Of a stretch of 64,000 nucleotides of DNA, positions 54,816 through 63,482 are shown piece by piece. A program made the translations under genes and the position numbers. Source of the DNA: Hyphomicrobiales bacterium (lineage in GTDB: Bacteria > Pseudomonadota > Alphaproteobacteria > Rhizobiales > Beijerinckiaceae); NCBI GenBank assembly GCA_027489535.1, contig JAIXZO010000012.1:1-64000 (forward strand), written 5' to 3'. Position 1 is the stretch's first letter. Each line of letters begins with the position of its first letter. The notes below the pieces were generated by a model that was not told where the DNA came from, made no database searches, and saw only the letters and a program-made list of their open reading frames with translations.

Positions 54816-55370
54816 GTGAAGCGGACCGTTCTTGCTCTGAGGCGCGCTTACGGCACGTTTCAATACGCCATATCCATCGTCGCGGGCGTCATCACCTTCG
54901 TGATGATGTGGCTGATCGACGTCAATGCGATTTCGAGGAAGGCGCTCAACGCGCCGGTGCCCGGCGGCATCGAAATCACGCAATCTCTTCTGACCTTCGC
55001 GATCATGCTGCCGTTCGGCTATGCGCTGTTCAGGGGCGAGCATGTCAATACGGTGGTTTTGACGTCGCGTTTCTCCCGCCGCACCAACCACTGGCTTCAC
55101 ATTTTCTGGATGACCGTGGGCTCATTGATCTTTGCGGCCGTGACTTACGGTGCGTGGGTCTACGCGATCCGCTCCTACAACATGAGCGAGCAGGTCTGGG
55201 GCGCAACCATCCGCTTCGCCGTTTGGCCGGCAAAGATGGCGGTCGCATTGGGCTCCCTTATGCTTTGCATTCAATTCGCGCTCGACGCGCTCGTCGCCTT
55301 CTTCACGGACGAAGACGGAGACCTCTCGGTCGCCATACCGGACGCGGAAAAGGCCCTTCATCATGTCTGA
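54816..55370 (+). CDS. TRAP transporter small permease (DctQ family)
   Basis: 184 residues with four membrane segments (about 18-38, 55-72, 95-115 and 130-150), typical of DctQ. The GTG start at 54816 follows GGGAG. It overlaps the large permease by 8 bp. DctQ links the binding protein and the DctM channel in the inner membrane. Confidence 0.88.
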   Translation: MKRTVLALRRAYGTFQYAISIVAGVITFVMMWLIDVNAISRKALNAPVPGGIEITQSLLTFAIMLPFGYALFRGEHVNTVVLTSRFSRRTNHWLHIFWMTVGSLIFAAVTYGAWVYAIRSYNMSEQVWGATIRFAVWPAKMAVALGSLMLCIQFALDALVAFFTDEDGDLSVAIPDAEKALHHV

Positions 55371-56679
55371 TACCGTCATCGGCTTTCTGGGGATCGCCGT
55401 CCTTCTCACGTCGATCTTTCTCGGCGCGCAAATCATGGTCGCGCTCACCACGGTAGGCTTCGTGGGGCTCTGGCTCCTCGTCGGGTTCACGCCCGCGGCG
55501 TCCATGCTCGGCACGATGTACTTCGACACGGTCAACAGCTTCCATTTCAGCGTCATCCCGATGTTCCTGCTGATGGGCTATTTCGCCATGCAGGCGGGGA
55601 TGGGGTCGGACCTCTTCGAGGCGAGCACCAAATGGCTCGGGCGCTTGCCGGGGGGGCTCGCGGTCGCGACGACCGGCGCGGCTGCCGCTTTCGGCGGTCC
55701 TTCGGGGTCCAGCGTCGGGACGGCGATGCTGTTCACGAAGCTGGCCCTGCCCGAAATGATCGCGCGCGGCTATGACAGGGGCTTCGCCGCCGCATCGATC
55801 GCGATCGCCGGGACATTGGCCGTCCTGATCCCGCCGAGCGCGCTCATGGTGGTGTACGGCATCCTGACGAACTCATCGATCGGCGAGCTCATGCTGGCCG
55901 GCATCATCCCGGGCATCGTGTTTTCGTTCCTGCTCGCAGGCACGATCGTGGTCGTAGCGCTCTTCCGTCCGGATCTGGCGCCGACGCATGACGAGACGTT
56001 CACCTGGGGCGAACGCATCTACTCGCTGCGCCTTCTGTTTCCGCTCACCTTCGTCACGGTGCTGATGATCGGCGGGATCTATGTCGGCTATTTCACGCCG
56101 ACCGAGGCGGGCGGAATCGGAGCTCTCGCCACCTTCTTCATGGCGTTGATGCGACAGGGAAAGATCGACTTCGGCGAACTCGGAAGGACGCTTCTCGAAA
56201 CCGTCGTTTTGACCGCGATGATCTTCGCCATCATCGTGGGCGGCCTGATCTTCGCCAAGTTTCTCGCCCTCAGCGGAGTTTCCGAGGAGATCAAGGATTT
56301 CTTGACCGGGAACGGCTTCAGCAATCTGACCGTCGTCCTGATCGTCACCATCATCTACCTGATCTTCGGGATGCTGATGGACTCGCCGTCGCTGTTGGCC
56401 ATCTCGCTGCCCATCACCCACCCCGTCATGACGGCGCTGGGTTATGATCCGATCTGGTTCGGCATCTACGTCGTGGTGCTTGCCGAGATCGGCGCGGTCA
56501 CCCCGCCCGTCGGGATGAACTGCTTCGTGGTCAAGGGAGCGGCCGGCGATCTGGTCTCGTTGGAGCAGATCTTCGGCGGCCTCTGGCCCTTCATCGCGAG
56601 TTGCGCGGTCATGCTGCTGCTTCTCGTCTTCTGGCCGGAAATGGTCATGTATCTGCCGGAGCAAATGCGCGCGTCATGA
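55363..56679 (+). CDS. TRAP transporter large permease (DctM family)
   Basis: 438 residues with about twelve membrane segments. DctM motifs include GGPSGSSVGTAMLFTKLALPEM, IAGTLAVLIPPS and GVKTPPVGMN-like AVTPPVGMN. It forms the sodium-coupled channel of the operon. Its stop overlaps the oxidoreductase start (ATGA). Confidence 0.94.
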   Translation: MSDTVIGFLGIAVLLTSIFLGAQIMVALTTVGFVGLWLLVGFTPAASMLGTMYFDTVNSFHFSVIPMFLLMGYFAMQAGMGSDLFEASTKWLGRLPGGLAVATTGAAAAFGGPSGSSVGTAMLFTKLALPEMIARGYDRGFAAASIAIAGTLAVLIPPSALMVVYGILTNSSIGELMLAGIIPGIVFSFLLAGTIVVVALFRPDLAPTHDETFTWGERIYSLRLLFPLTFVTVLMIGGIYVGYFTPTEAGGIGALATFFMALMRQGKIDFGELGRTLLETVVLTAMIFAIIVGGLIFAKFLALSGVSEEIKDFLTGNGFSNLTVVLIVTIIYLIFGMLMDSPSLLAISLPITHPVMTALGYDPIWFGIYVVVLAEIGAVTPPVGMNCFVVKGAAGDLVSLEQIFGGLWPFIASCAVMLLLLVFWPEMVMYLPEQMRAS

Positions 56680-57662
56680 AGGCCATTCGAGTCCACGCCT
56701 ATGGCGGGTCCGACCAGCTTCGCTACGAAGACGTCGAGAAGCCCGTGCCGGGTCCCGGCGACGCCTTCGTCCGCCATACCGCCATAGGCGTCAATTTTGC
56801 GGACCTGCACAATCGGGAGGGGCGCTATCCTCTCCCGAGCCTCCCCCACATCCTCGGCGGCGAAGCGGCGGGGGTGGTCGAGGCGGTCGGACCCGGCGTG
56901 ACCGAGGTGAAGATCGGCGACCGCGTGGCCTATGCGGCCGGCGGGCCGAAATTCGCGCCGGGCTCCTATGCCGAGGGGCGGGTCTTTCCGGCGGAACGTC
57001 TGATCCGCATCCCCGACGAGATCGACGACGTGTCGGCCGCGGCCTTGTTCACCAAGGGGCTGACGGCGCAATACCTCATCAAGAGCGTCTATCCCGTGAA
57101 GGCGGGAGACGTGGTCCTGCTGCATGCGGCGGCCGGCGGCGTCGGACTGTTCCTGGCGCAATGGGCGAGCCATCTCGGCGCGCGCGTCATCGGCGTGGTG
57201 AGTTCGCCCGAGAAGGCGGAACTGGCCCGAGCCAACGGCTGCCGCCACGTTCTGCTTTCGAGCGACCCCGACATTCCGGGCCGGGTCCGCGGTTTGACGG
57301 CCGGCGAGGGCGTGGCCGCGGTCTTCGATTCCGTCGGCAAGGACACGTTCGAGACCTCGCTCGATTGCCTGCGTCCCCACGGCATGATGGTCTCCTTCGG
57401 CAGCGCATCCGGCCGCGTGCCGCCCTTCGACATCTTCAGGCTCAACGCCAAGGGATCGCTGTCCGTCACCAGCGCCGCCTTCGCTTGGTTCGTGCGCAAC
57501 CGCGAGGAATTGCTCGCCCGCTCCGCCGACGTGATCGACATCGTGCTCAAGGGCGCGGTGACCATCCACGTCAATCAACGCTTCGCGCTCAAGGATGCCG
57601 CCAAGGCTCACGACGCGCTGGAATCCCGCCGCACCGCAGGGTCCACCGTCCTCATTCCCTGA
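56676..57662 (+). CDS. Quinone oxidoreductase-type medium-chain dehydrogenase/reductase
   Basis: 328-residue zinc-free MDR of the quinone oxidoreductase family: GVNFADLHNREGRYP, GGEAAGVVEAVG and the NADPH-binding HAAAGGVGLFLAQWA. It is the last gene of the TRAP operon, translationally coupled to DctM. It may reduce an unsaturated or quinoid intermediate of the imported substrate, although direct evidence is lacking. Confidence 0.88.
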   Translation: MKAIRVHAYGGSDQLRYEDVEKPVPGPGDAFVRHTAIGVNFADLHNREGRYPLPSLPHILGGEAAGVVEAVGPGVTEVKIGDRVAYAAGGPKFAPGSYAEGRVFPAERLIRIPDEIDDVSAAALFTKGLTAQYLIKSVYPVKAGDVVLLHAAAGGVGLFLAQWASHLGARVIGVVSSPEKAELARANGCRHVLLSSDPDIPGRVRGLTAGEGVAAVFDSVGKDTFETSLDCLRPHGMMVSFGSASGRVPPFDIFRLNAKGSLSVTSAAFAWFVRNREELLARSADVIDIVLKGAVTIHVNQRFALKDAAKAHDALESRRTAGSTVLIP

Positions 57663-57685
57663 ACGGCCTTCCGTCTTCGAATGCA

Positions 57686-57715
57686 AAAAGGGCCGCCCCG
57701 AGGGGCGGCCCTTTT
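57686..57715. terminator. Bidirectional terminator
   Basis: Stem GGGCCGCCCC with GGGGCGGCCC (57690-57699 and 57702-57711) flanked by AAAAA and TTTT. It serves both the TRAP operon and the convergent metalloenzyme gene. Confidence 0.88.
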
Positions 57716-57736
57716 CGTCGTCTCATGCGGCGTCGC

Positions 57737-58780
57737 TCAGCCTTCGATGTCGGCCAGGAAGTTGCCGTCCTCGATGCGCTTCACGCCGTCGACATACAGC
57801 GTCGGATGCAGGATCACGCCGTCCATGTGGATCTTGGAGAAAATCGAGCCGCCCACGTCGACATTGGTGCCGAGGCCGAAATGCATCGTGCCCATCATGT
57901 TCTTGTCTTCGCGCTGGCAGCCGCGCACGACCGCCTTGGCGTTGACGCCCACCGAGGCTTCGGCCGGGCACATATAGGCGTTGTCGTCGCCGTAGGTGGC
58001 GAGGAAGTCGCGCAGGATGCGGGCGTCGATGCCGCCGTCGATCTTCGTCACCCGGCCGTTTTCCACTGTCAGCTCGATCGGGCTCGAGAGCCGGCCGAGG
58101 TGATGCATGGTCATGTCGATCACGAGCTTGCCGTTGGCCGTGCCCTCGTTCGGGGCCACGTTGAACTCGCCGGTCGGGTAGAGATAGTAGTACAGCTTGC
58201 CCGCCGGACGGTTCTCGTCCTTCTGGAAGTTGATGACCTTGTAGGCGTCGTAATCCGGCGACGGCAGCGGCGGCACCCAGATCTTGCCTTCGACGCTGTA
58301 GGTGAAGTCGGTGCCGTATTGCGAGGTGACGCGGCACATCTTCGCGTTCGCGCCGAAGATGCGCTCGCCGACGTAATGCTTGCGCACGGCGATCTGGCGC
58401 ATGTCGTCGGTGATGCCGCCGGTCTGCAGCCATTCGAGCTGCATGCCGCCGTCGAGGCAGATGGAGGGAATGCCCGCTTCCATCGAGCGCAGGCTCGCGG
58501 CGCAGTGCAGCATGCCCGTCGAGGCGATCAGGACGTTGGCGTCCGACTTCATCATCGCTTCGCACACCGCCGCCGGTGGATCGTAATAGTCGGCGGGACG
58601 GCGCTCGAACAACGTGACGGTCACGTCCGCGCCGATCTCCTGCAGGATGCTCATTACCGCCTGCCACACGCGCGGATCATGCGCGGTGTCGGACAAGACG
58701 AGCACTTTGTCCCCCGCCTTGATGTTTCGCACGAGCGGCCGGCGCAGGTGATACATGTTGCCGGTCATCAGGGATGTCAT
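57737..58780 (-). CDS. M29/NicX-family metalloenzyme
   Basis: 347 residues of the aminopeptidase T (M29) superfamily, which also contains the 2,5-dihydroxypyridine 5,6-dioxygenase NicX. Conserved metal candidates are visible: Glu274, His300 (TMHFGLGTN), and the HxD pair His318 and Asp320 in KIHMDG. The GKLVIDM, ENGRVTKIDGG and ARILRDFL segments match the family. The ATG at 58780 follows GGAGGAA. Context with a deformylase-like hydrolase, an amidohydrolase and a CMD protein makes a ring-cleaving dioxygenase at least as likely as a peptidase, but this is unproven. Confidence 0.85.
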   Translation of the reverse strand: MTSLMTGNMYHLRRPLVRNIKAGDKVLVLSDTAHDPRVWQAVMSILQEIGADVTVTLFERRPADYYDPPAAVCEAMMKSDANVLIASTGMLHCAASLRSMEAGIPSICLDGGMQLEWLQTGGITDDMRQIAVRKHYVGERIFGANAKMCRVTSQYGTDFTYSVEGKIWVPPLPSPDYDAYKVINFQKDENRPAGKLYYYLYPTGEFNVAPNEGTANGKLVIDMTMHHLGRLSSPIELTVENGRVTKIDGGIDARILRDFLATYGDDNAYMCPAEASVGVNAKAVVRGCQREDKNMMGTMHFGLGTNVDVGGSIFSKIHMDGVILHPTLYVDGVKRIEDGNFLADIEG

Positions 58781-58823
58781 CGCTTCCTCCGTGGTCGCAG
58801 CGCGCTCGCGCCTTCCCGTTCCA

Positions 58824-58837
58824 ATGTGTCGACAGAT
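58824..58837. promoter_or_regulatory. GntR operator copy c
   Basis: ATGTGTCGACAGAT, core TGTCGACA, 44 bp before the metalloenzyme start. It shares GTGTCGACAGATA with copy a, and is centred 53 bp (about 5 turns) from copy d. Confidence 0.55.
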
Positions 58838-58877
58838 AAGCACGAAATGCCGCATGTTTGAAGCGTAAATCCGTCAA

Positions 58878-58889
58878 AGTGTGGACACT
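58878..58889. promoter_or_regulatory. GntR operator copy d (AGTGTGGACACT)
   Basis: Two perfect half sites, AGTGT and ACACT, with a GG spacer, about 86 bp before the GntR start. It probably mediates autoregulation. Confidence 0.65.
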
Positions 58890-58974
58890 GCTTCGCGAAT
58901 GTCGGACTTGCGATCACGGCTCGGGCGTGGCATCAGCAAGACACCGCCGCAGGGCGGCAAACGGGGGGCGCGCG

Positions 58975-59721
58975 ATGGCGGGGAATGCGGCGCGGGCGAG
59001 CGATCCGGACTCGTTCCGACGCGCCAAGGCTCTGGTGCACCGCATCGTGGCCGAGCGGCATGACCGCCCCTCGCTGGTCGCCGAAATCGCCTGCGAAGTC
59101 GGCGCGGAGATCATCGAAGGCGTCCGCGCGCCGGGCGACGACCTCAACTCCGTCGAACTCTCCAAACGCTTTTCCACCAGCCGCACGCCCATCCGCGAAG
59201 CCTTGATGCTTCTGGAGAAGGAGGGCTTGGTCGACGTCCCGCCGCGCAAGCGGCCCCGCGTCGCGGTGCCGGATCTGCAGGACATCCGCGAGATCTATCG
59301 CGCACGTGCCGCGCTTTTCGAGTTGATCGCGGCGGACGTGGCCCGCAGCGCGTCCGAAGAGGGGCTGGAACGTCTGCGCTCGCGTTTCGCGGAAATGCAG
59401 GCGGCCCATCGCGCGGGCGACGTCAACGCCTTCGTCTGGGCCAATGTCGATTTCTATGATCAGAACACGCTTCTGGCCAACAACCGCACCGTCAAGCGCA
59501 TCCTCGACTCGCTGCTGCTGCGCACGGCCCGCCTCCGGCATCTCAGCCTCTCGCAGCCGGGGCGCATGGCGCGGTCCTGCGACGACCATGCCCGCCTGCT
59601 GAAAGCTTACGAAGACCGAGACGCCACCTTGGCCGCGGCCCTGATCCGGTCCAATCACATCAACGCCTTGGCCGCGCTCGAGACCTATCTCGCTTCGGTC
59701 GCCGAGCAGCCGCGCGGCTGA
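58975..59721 (+). CDS. GntR/FCD-family transcriptional regulator of the TRAP/metalloenzyme cluster
   Basis: 248 residues. An HTH (about 45-105; NSVELSKRFSTSRTPIREALMLLEKEGLV) and an FCD-type helical domain are visible. It is only distantly related to the two paralogs at 41 and 50 kb. The ATG at 58975 follows GGGGGG; an in-frame ATG upstream would place a long unstructured stretch over operator copy d. Six copies of an AGTGT-NN-ACACT repeat around the cluster are its likely operators. Confidence 0.9.
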   Translation: MAGNAARASDPDSFRRAKALVHRIVAERHDRPSLVAEIACEVGAEIIEGVRAPGDDLNSVELSKRFSTSRTPIREALMLLEKEGLVDVPPRKRPRVAVPDLQDIREIYRARAALFELIAADVARSASEEGLERLRSRFAEMQAAHRAGDVNAFVWANVDFYDQNTLLANNRTVKRILDSLLLRTARLRHLSLSQPGRMARSCDDHARLLKAYEDRDATLAAALIRSNHINALAALETYLASVAEQPRG

Positions 59722-59724
59722 ACG

Positions 59725-60315
59725 TCAGCGCGGCATGAAGGTCTCGACCATGTCGATCGCATCCGCCGTTCCGGCGAATGCCGCCGGGTCGAACTGCTCC
59801 GAGAGTGGTGCCCTCGCTTCCACGATGCCGATGAAATCCGTCCCCGCGCCGCTCTCGAGCGGATAGGCGAAGACCCGCACCTGCACGGTTTCGGGCCGTC
59901 CTTCGAAACTCGCCCGCATGCCGGCCACCACCGCCGCCTCGTCGCCCGGCGACAGAGCCCGGAAGCGGATCAGGAGCAGCCGCGCGCAAGGTTTTGCAAG
60001 CGCTTGTCCGGGATGGGCCTGCCGCCCCGCCGCGCGATAGACGCGCGAGCGCGACGTCACGCGCCGCGTCCAAGGGCTGAAATTCGCGCCCGAAACCGTC
60101 GCATATTCTGGCGTGTCCAGCACCTCGGGTCGTTCGAGATCGTAGACCGCGAGATAAACCCGCGCGCCCGACGCCGCCACGTAGCGGCGGCCGCTCTCGA
60201 AACCCGGCACCGCCATGCGTTCGGGCAGGTGCTCGGTGTCGTACCAGGCGTTGAACTCCTCCTCCATGTCGGCGGGAGGGCAGGCGATCACCAAGAGAAT
60301 GCCCTTGTCGTTCAC
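59725..60315 (-). CDS. EthD-like/dimeric alpha-beta barrel protein
   Basis: 196 residues with two ferredoxin-like repeats. The first has the FNAWYDTEHLPERMAVPGF motif common in EthD/DUF-type dimeric alpha-beta barrel proteins; the second is less conserved. Such proteins act as small-molecule-binding subunits or cofactor-independent enzymes. The GTG start (60315) has GGAG 7 bases upstream. It follows the hydrolase gene by 14 bp and is probably cotranscribed with it. Confidence 0.75.
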   Translation of the reverse strand: MNDKGILLVIACPPADMEEEFNAWYDTEHLPERMAVPGFESGRRYVAASGARVYLAVYDLERPEVLDTPEYATVSGANFSPWTRRVTSRSRVYRAAGRQAHPGQALAKPCARLLLIRFRALSPGDEAAVVAGMRASFEGRPETVQVRVFAYPLESGAGTDFIGIVEARAPLSEQFDPAAFAGTADAIDMVETFMPR

Positions 60316-60329
60316 GGCGAGCTCCGAAA

Positions 60330-61112
60330 TCAGGGTGTACCGGGCAGAACGTCGGCGTCGAGAAAGTCCGCCACGAGGTCGCGAAGGCCTTGCGGGTTCT
60401 GATAGGGCAGAAAATGCGCGGCGTCGGGGTCGAGCGCGAAGCGCGCGCGGGGGATCAGCGCGTGCACGTCCCGCGCAAGATCGGGCGGCAGCAACACGTC
60501 ATGGGCTCCGGCGATCACGAGGCTCGGACACTGCAACGACCGCAAATCCTCGGACACGTCCGCATCCAGAACGCCCAAGATCGACAGCGCATAGGCCTCC
60601 GCGTCCTGCGCCGAGAAACGCTCGACCCATCGCGCATAGCGCGCGTCGCGGGGCTGCGCGACGAAGGCGCGCTCCGCCGCGCCGGGCATGACGGCGGCGA
60701 GGCCTTCGCGGCGCACCGTTTCGGCGCGTTCGGCCAGCATGGCGCGCGCGGTCGGCACGGTCCGCAAGGCGGGATTCGTCAAAACGAGACCGGCGGTGGT
60801 CTCGGGATGGCGCGCGGCATAGGCGGCCGCGATCATCGCCCCGATGGCGCAGCCGACGGGCACCACGCGCTCCAAACCGCAGGCGAGCCTGAGCGCCTCG
60901 AGGTCGGCGGCGTGATCGGCGGGCGCGAGCGGTACCGAGGACCGCGCCGAGACGCCCGCATTGCGCAGGTCGCAGGCGACGACGGGTTCGGGCCTGTCCC
61001 ATGCCGCGATGAAGTCGTCCCACATGCGATGATCGGCGCCGAGTGCATGCACGAGCAGCAGGCCGACCTTGCCGCTTCCGGGCCTGACGACGTGGTGAAG
61101 CAGGTCCGTCAT
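60330..61112 (-). CDS. Alpha/beta hydrolase with Ala at the nucleophile position
   Basis: 260-residue alpha/beta hydrolase resembling 3-oxoadipate enol-lactonase and N-formylmaleamate deformylase-type enzymes (VHALGADHRMWDDF, HPETTAGLVLTNPA). The nucleophile elbow reads G-C-A-I-G at 87-91, so Ala89 replaces the serine, while Cys88 lies beside it. The Asp (GAHDVLLPP) and His (DAAHFLPYQNP) positions are kept. It may be a non-hydrolytic or altered-chemistry member. The ATG at 61112 is chosen as the first start that keeps a normal N-terminus; its ribosome site is weak. Confidence 0.82.
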   Translation of the reverse strand: MTDLLHHVVRPGSGKVGLLLVHALGADHRMWDDFIAAWDRPEPVVACDLRNAGVSARSSVPLAPADHAADLEALRLACGLERVVPVGCAIGAMIAAAYAARHPETTAGLVLTNPALRTVPTARAMLAERAETVRREGLAAVMPGAAERAFVAQPRDARYARWVERFSAQDAEAYALSILGVLDADVSEDLRSLQCPSLVIAGAHDVLLPPDLARDVHALIPRARFALDPDAAHFLPYQNPQGLRDLVADFLDADVLPGTP

Positions 61113-61238
61113 CACCCGCGCCCGCGCTGCATGGACACGCGCACGGCGAGGATCTGCGACACGACGATGCCCCTCGGCGGCAGGAATGCGGAGCCCATGG
61201 ACCTCTCCCGAAAACAGGCTGTCGCCCGCATCGCGCCA

Positions 61239-61252
61239 AAGTGTCGCCACTT
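61239..61252. promoter_or_regulatory. GntR operator copy e
   Basis: AAGTGTCGCCACTT, one mismatch from the AGTGTCGACACT consensus. It lies upstream of the hydrolase/EthD-like unit and is centred 157 bp (about 15 turns) from copy f. Confidence 0.55.
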
Positions 61253-61396
61253 CTCGGGCTTGTCAAACGGCCGCCCGGACGCGCGCGCCGACCGCCCCTG
61301 CGAACGCACCCTTTTCATGACAAACCCGGCGTCACTCATGCGGGAAACGCAAAACCGCCCTCCCGGAACGGGAGCGACAGGCGTCCCGAATGCGAT

Positions 61397-61408
61397 AGTG
61401 TAGACACT
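61397..61408. promoter_or_regulatory. GntR operator copy f (AGTGTAGACACT)
   Basis: Perfect half sites with an AG spacer, 49 bp before the amidohydrolase start. Confidence 0.65.
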
Positions 61409-61457
61409 CGACAAGCGAGAGCCCGACAATGCCGGCGTCTCTCTTCAGGAGGTGCCC

Positions 61458-62477
61458 ATGTCCGCAACGCCCCCCGGCCGCCCCAATCCGTCGCCGAACC
61501 CCGAATGGCTGTCCCGGCGCATCGAGGCCGCCGTCGAGCCCGAACTGGCCATCATCGATCCGCATCATCATCTGTGGGACGTCGTCCACAAACGCTATCT
61601 GCTGGATGAAATCCTCGAAGACGTGCGCAGCGGTCACGACATCCGCGCCACGGTGCTCGTCGAGGCCCGCAGCATGTTCCGCGCCTACGGCCCGGAGGAC
61701 ATGAAATGCGTCGGCGAGGTCGAGTTCGCCAACGGCATCGCCGCCATGGCCGCCTCCGGCCTGTACGGCCCCACCCGTGTCTGCGCCGGCATCGTCTCCC
61801 ATGCCGATCTGCGCGGCGAGCGCATCGCCGAGGTGCTCGACGCACTCGACCGCGCGGGCGGCGGCCGCTTCAAGGGCGTCCGTCACAATGCGGCGCAGGA
61901 CGAGGACGTCCGCAAGGCGGCCCCGGCGGGATTGCTGCGCGATCCAGAGTTTCGGCGCGGCTTCAAGATCCTGCAGGACAAGGGGCACCGCTTCGACGCG
62001 TGGCTCTATCACCCGCAAATTCCCGACCTCGTCGACCTGATGCGCGCCTTCCCCGAAGCGCGCGTCACGCTCAATCATATCGGCGGACGGGTCGGGATCG
62101 GCCGCTTCGCCGGCCGCGAGGCGGAAACCTTCGTCGCGTGGAAGCGCGATCTGGCGGAACTCGCCGCGTTCCCGAATCTCACCGTCAAGGTCGGCGGTCT
62201 CGGCATGTTCTTTACCGGCTGGGGCTTTCACGAACGGCCCGAACCCCCGTCCTCGGACGATCTCGTCTCGGCTTGGTCGGACACGGTGCGCACCGTCATC
62301 GACATGTTCGGCCCGTCGCGCTGCATGTTCGAGAGCAACTTCCCGGTCGACAAGATCACCTCGAGCTATGCCGTCTTATGGAATGCCTTCAAGAAGATGA
62401 GCATGTCCTATTCGGCCGGCGAGCGCCGCGATCTCTTCCACGATACGGCCGCGCGTTTCTACGACCTGCACGTCTGA
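61458..62477 (+). CDS. Amidohydrolase-2 family protein
   Basis: 339-residue TIM-barrel amidohydrolase (Amidohydro_2 group, like decarboxylases and lactonases of aromatic pathways). The metal motif DPHHHLW is at 34-40. The GFKGVRHNAAQD region, the HIGG histidine and the SNFPVDK aspartate are conserved. ATG 61458 follows GGAGG at good spacing. It heads the plus-strand unit with the dehydrogenase and CMD-like gene (gaps of 25 and 26 bp). A hydrolase or decarboxylase acting on a ring-cleavage product is likely. Confidence 0.88.
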   Translation: MSATPPGRPNPSPNPEWLSRRIEAAVEPELAIIDPHHHLWDVVHKRYLLDEILEDVRSGHDIRATVLVEARSMFRAYGPEDMKCVGEVEFANGIAAMAASGLYGPTRVCAGIVSHADLRGERIAEVLDALDRAGGGRFKGVRHNAAQDEDVRKAAPAGLLRDPEFRRGFKILQDKGHRFDAWLYHPQIPDLVDLMRAFPEARVTLNHIGGRVGIGRFAGREAETFVAWKRDLAELAAFPNLTVKVGGLGMFFTGWGFHERPEPPSSDDLVSAWSDTVRTVIDMFGPSRCMFESNFPVDKITSSYAVLWNAFKKMSMSYSAGERRDLFHDTAARFYDLHV

Positions 62478-62502
62478 CCCGACGCGAGAAGGAAAAACCA
62501 CC

Positions 62503-63456
62503 ATGCTGCGTTGCGCCGTACTCGACGATTATCAAGGCACGGCCTTGTCTCGCGCCGATTTCAAGCGGCTGGAAGGGCGCGTCGCCGTCGACGTCTTCCA
62601 CGAGAACATCGCCGACACCGATGCGCTCGTCGCGGCCCTCGCGCCCTACGACATCGTCGTTGCAATGCGCGAACGCACGCCCTTCGGCGCGGACCGCCTC
62701 GCGCGGTTGCCCAAGCTCAAGCTGCTCGTCACCACGGGCATGCGCAACGCCTCCATCGATCTCGCCGCCGCAAAGGCGCGCGGCGTCGTCGTCAGCGGCA
62801 CGGAAGGATATGCGGGCTCCACGGCCGAGCTGGCATGGGCCCTCTTGCTCGCCGCCGCGCGTCACATCCCGGACGAGGTGGCCGACTTCCGGGCGGGCGC
62901 GCAATGGCAGAAGCGCGTCGGGCGCGACCTGCGCGGCATGAAGCTCGGCGTCCTCGGCCTCGGCGCGCTCGGCACGCGCGTCATTCGTTACGCCGCGGCG
63001 TTCGAGATGGAGGTCGCGGCCTGGTCGCGCAACAACACGCCCGAGCGCTCCGCCGCCGCAGGCGCGCGCTTCGAGCCCGATCTCGACCGGTTGCTGGCCG
63101 AGAGCGACGCCGTTTCCATCCACATCACCTTGACGCCGGAGACGCGGAATCTGATCGGTGCGCGCGAACTCGGGTTGATGAAGCCCGATGCCGTGCTCGT
63201 GAACACCTCGCGCGGTCCCATCGTGAACGAGGCGGCGTTGATCGCTTCGCTGCGGGCGGGGCGTCCCGGAGCCGTGGCGGTCGACGTGTTCGATCAGGAG
63301 CCGCTGCCGCTCGATCACCCCTTCCGCACGCTGCCCGGCCTCATCGCCACGCCGCATCTCGGATACGTCACCGCCAACACCTATGAACGCTATTTCACGG
63401 GCGTCGTCGAAGCCGTCGAGGCGTGGGCCGCCGGCGCTCCGATCCGCGTGCTGTGA
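62503..63456 (+). CDS. D-isomer-specific 2-hydroxyacid dehydrogenase
   Basis: 317-residue NAD-dependent dehydrogenase. The Rossmann motif GLGALG is near 150-155. The catalytic residues are Arg in NTSRGP, Glu in DVFDQEPL and His in ATPHLGY. It would reduce a 2-oxo acid or oxidise a D-2-hydroxy acid of the pathway. Confidence 0.9.
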   Translation: MLRCAVLDDYQGTALSRADFKRLEGRVAVDVFHENIADTDALVAALAPYDIVVAMRERTPFGADRLARLPKLKLLVTTGMRNASIDLAAAKARGVVVSGTEGYAGSTAELAWALLLAAARHIPDEVADFRAGAQWQKRVGRDLRGMKLGVLGLGALGTRVIRYAAAFEMEVAAWSRNNTPERSAAAGARFEPDLDRLLAESDAVSIHITLTPETRNLIGARELGLMKPDAVLVNTSRGPIVNEAALIASLRAGRPGAVAVDVFDQEPLPLDHPFRTLPGLIATPHLGYVTANTYERYFTGVVEAVEAWAAGAPIRVL

Positions 63457-63482
63457 CCGCCTCTTCGCGAAAGGACTCGGAC

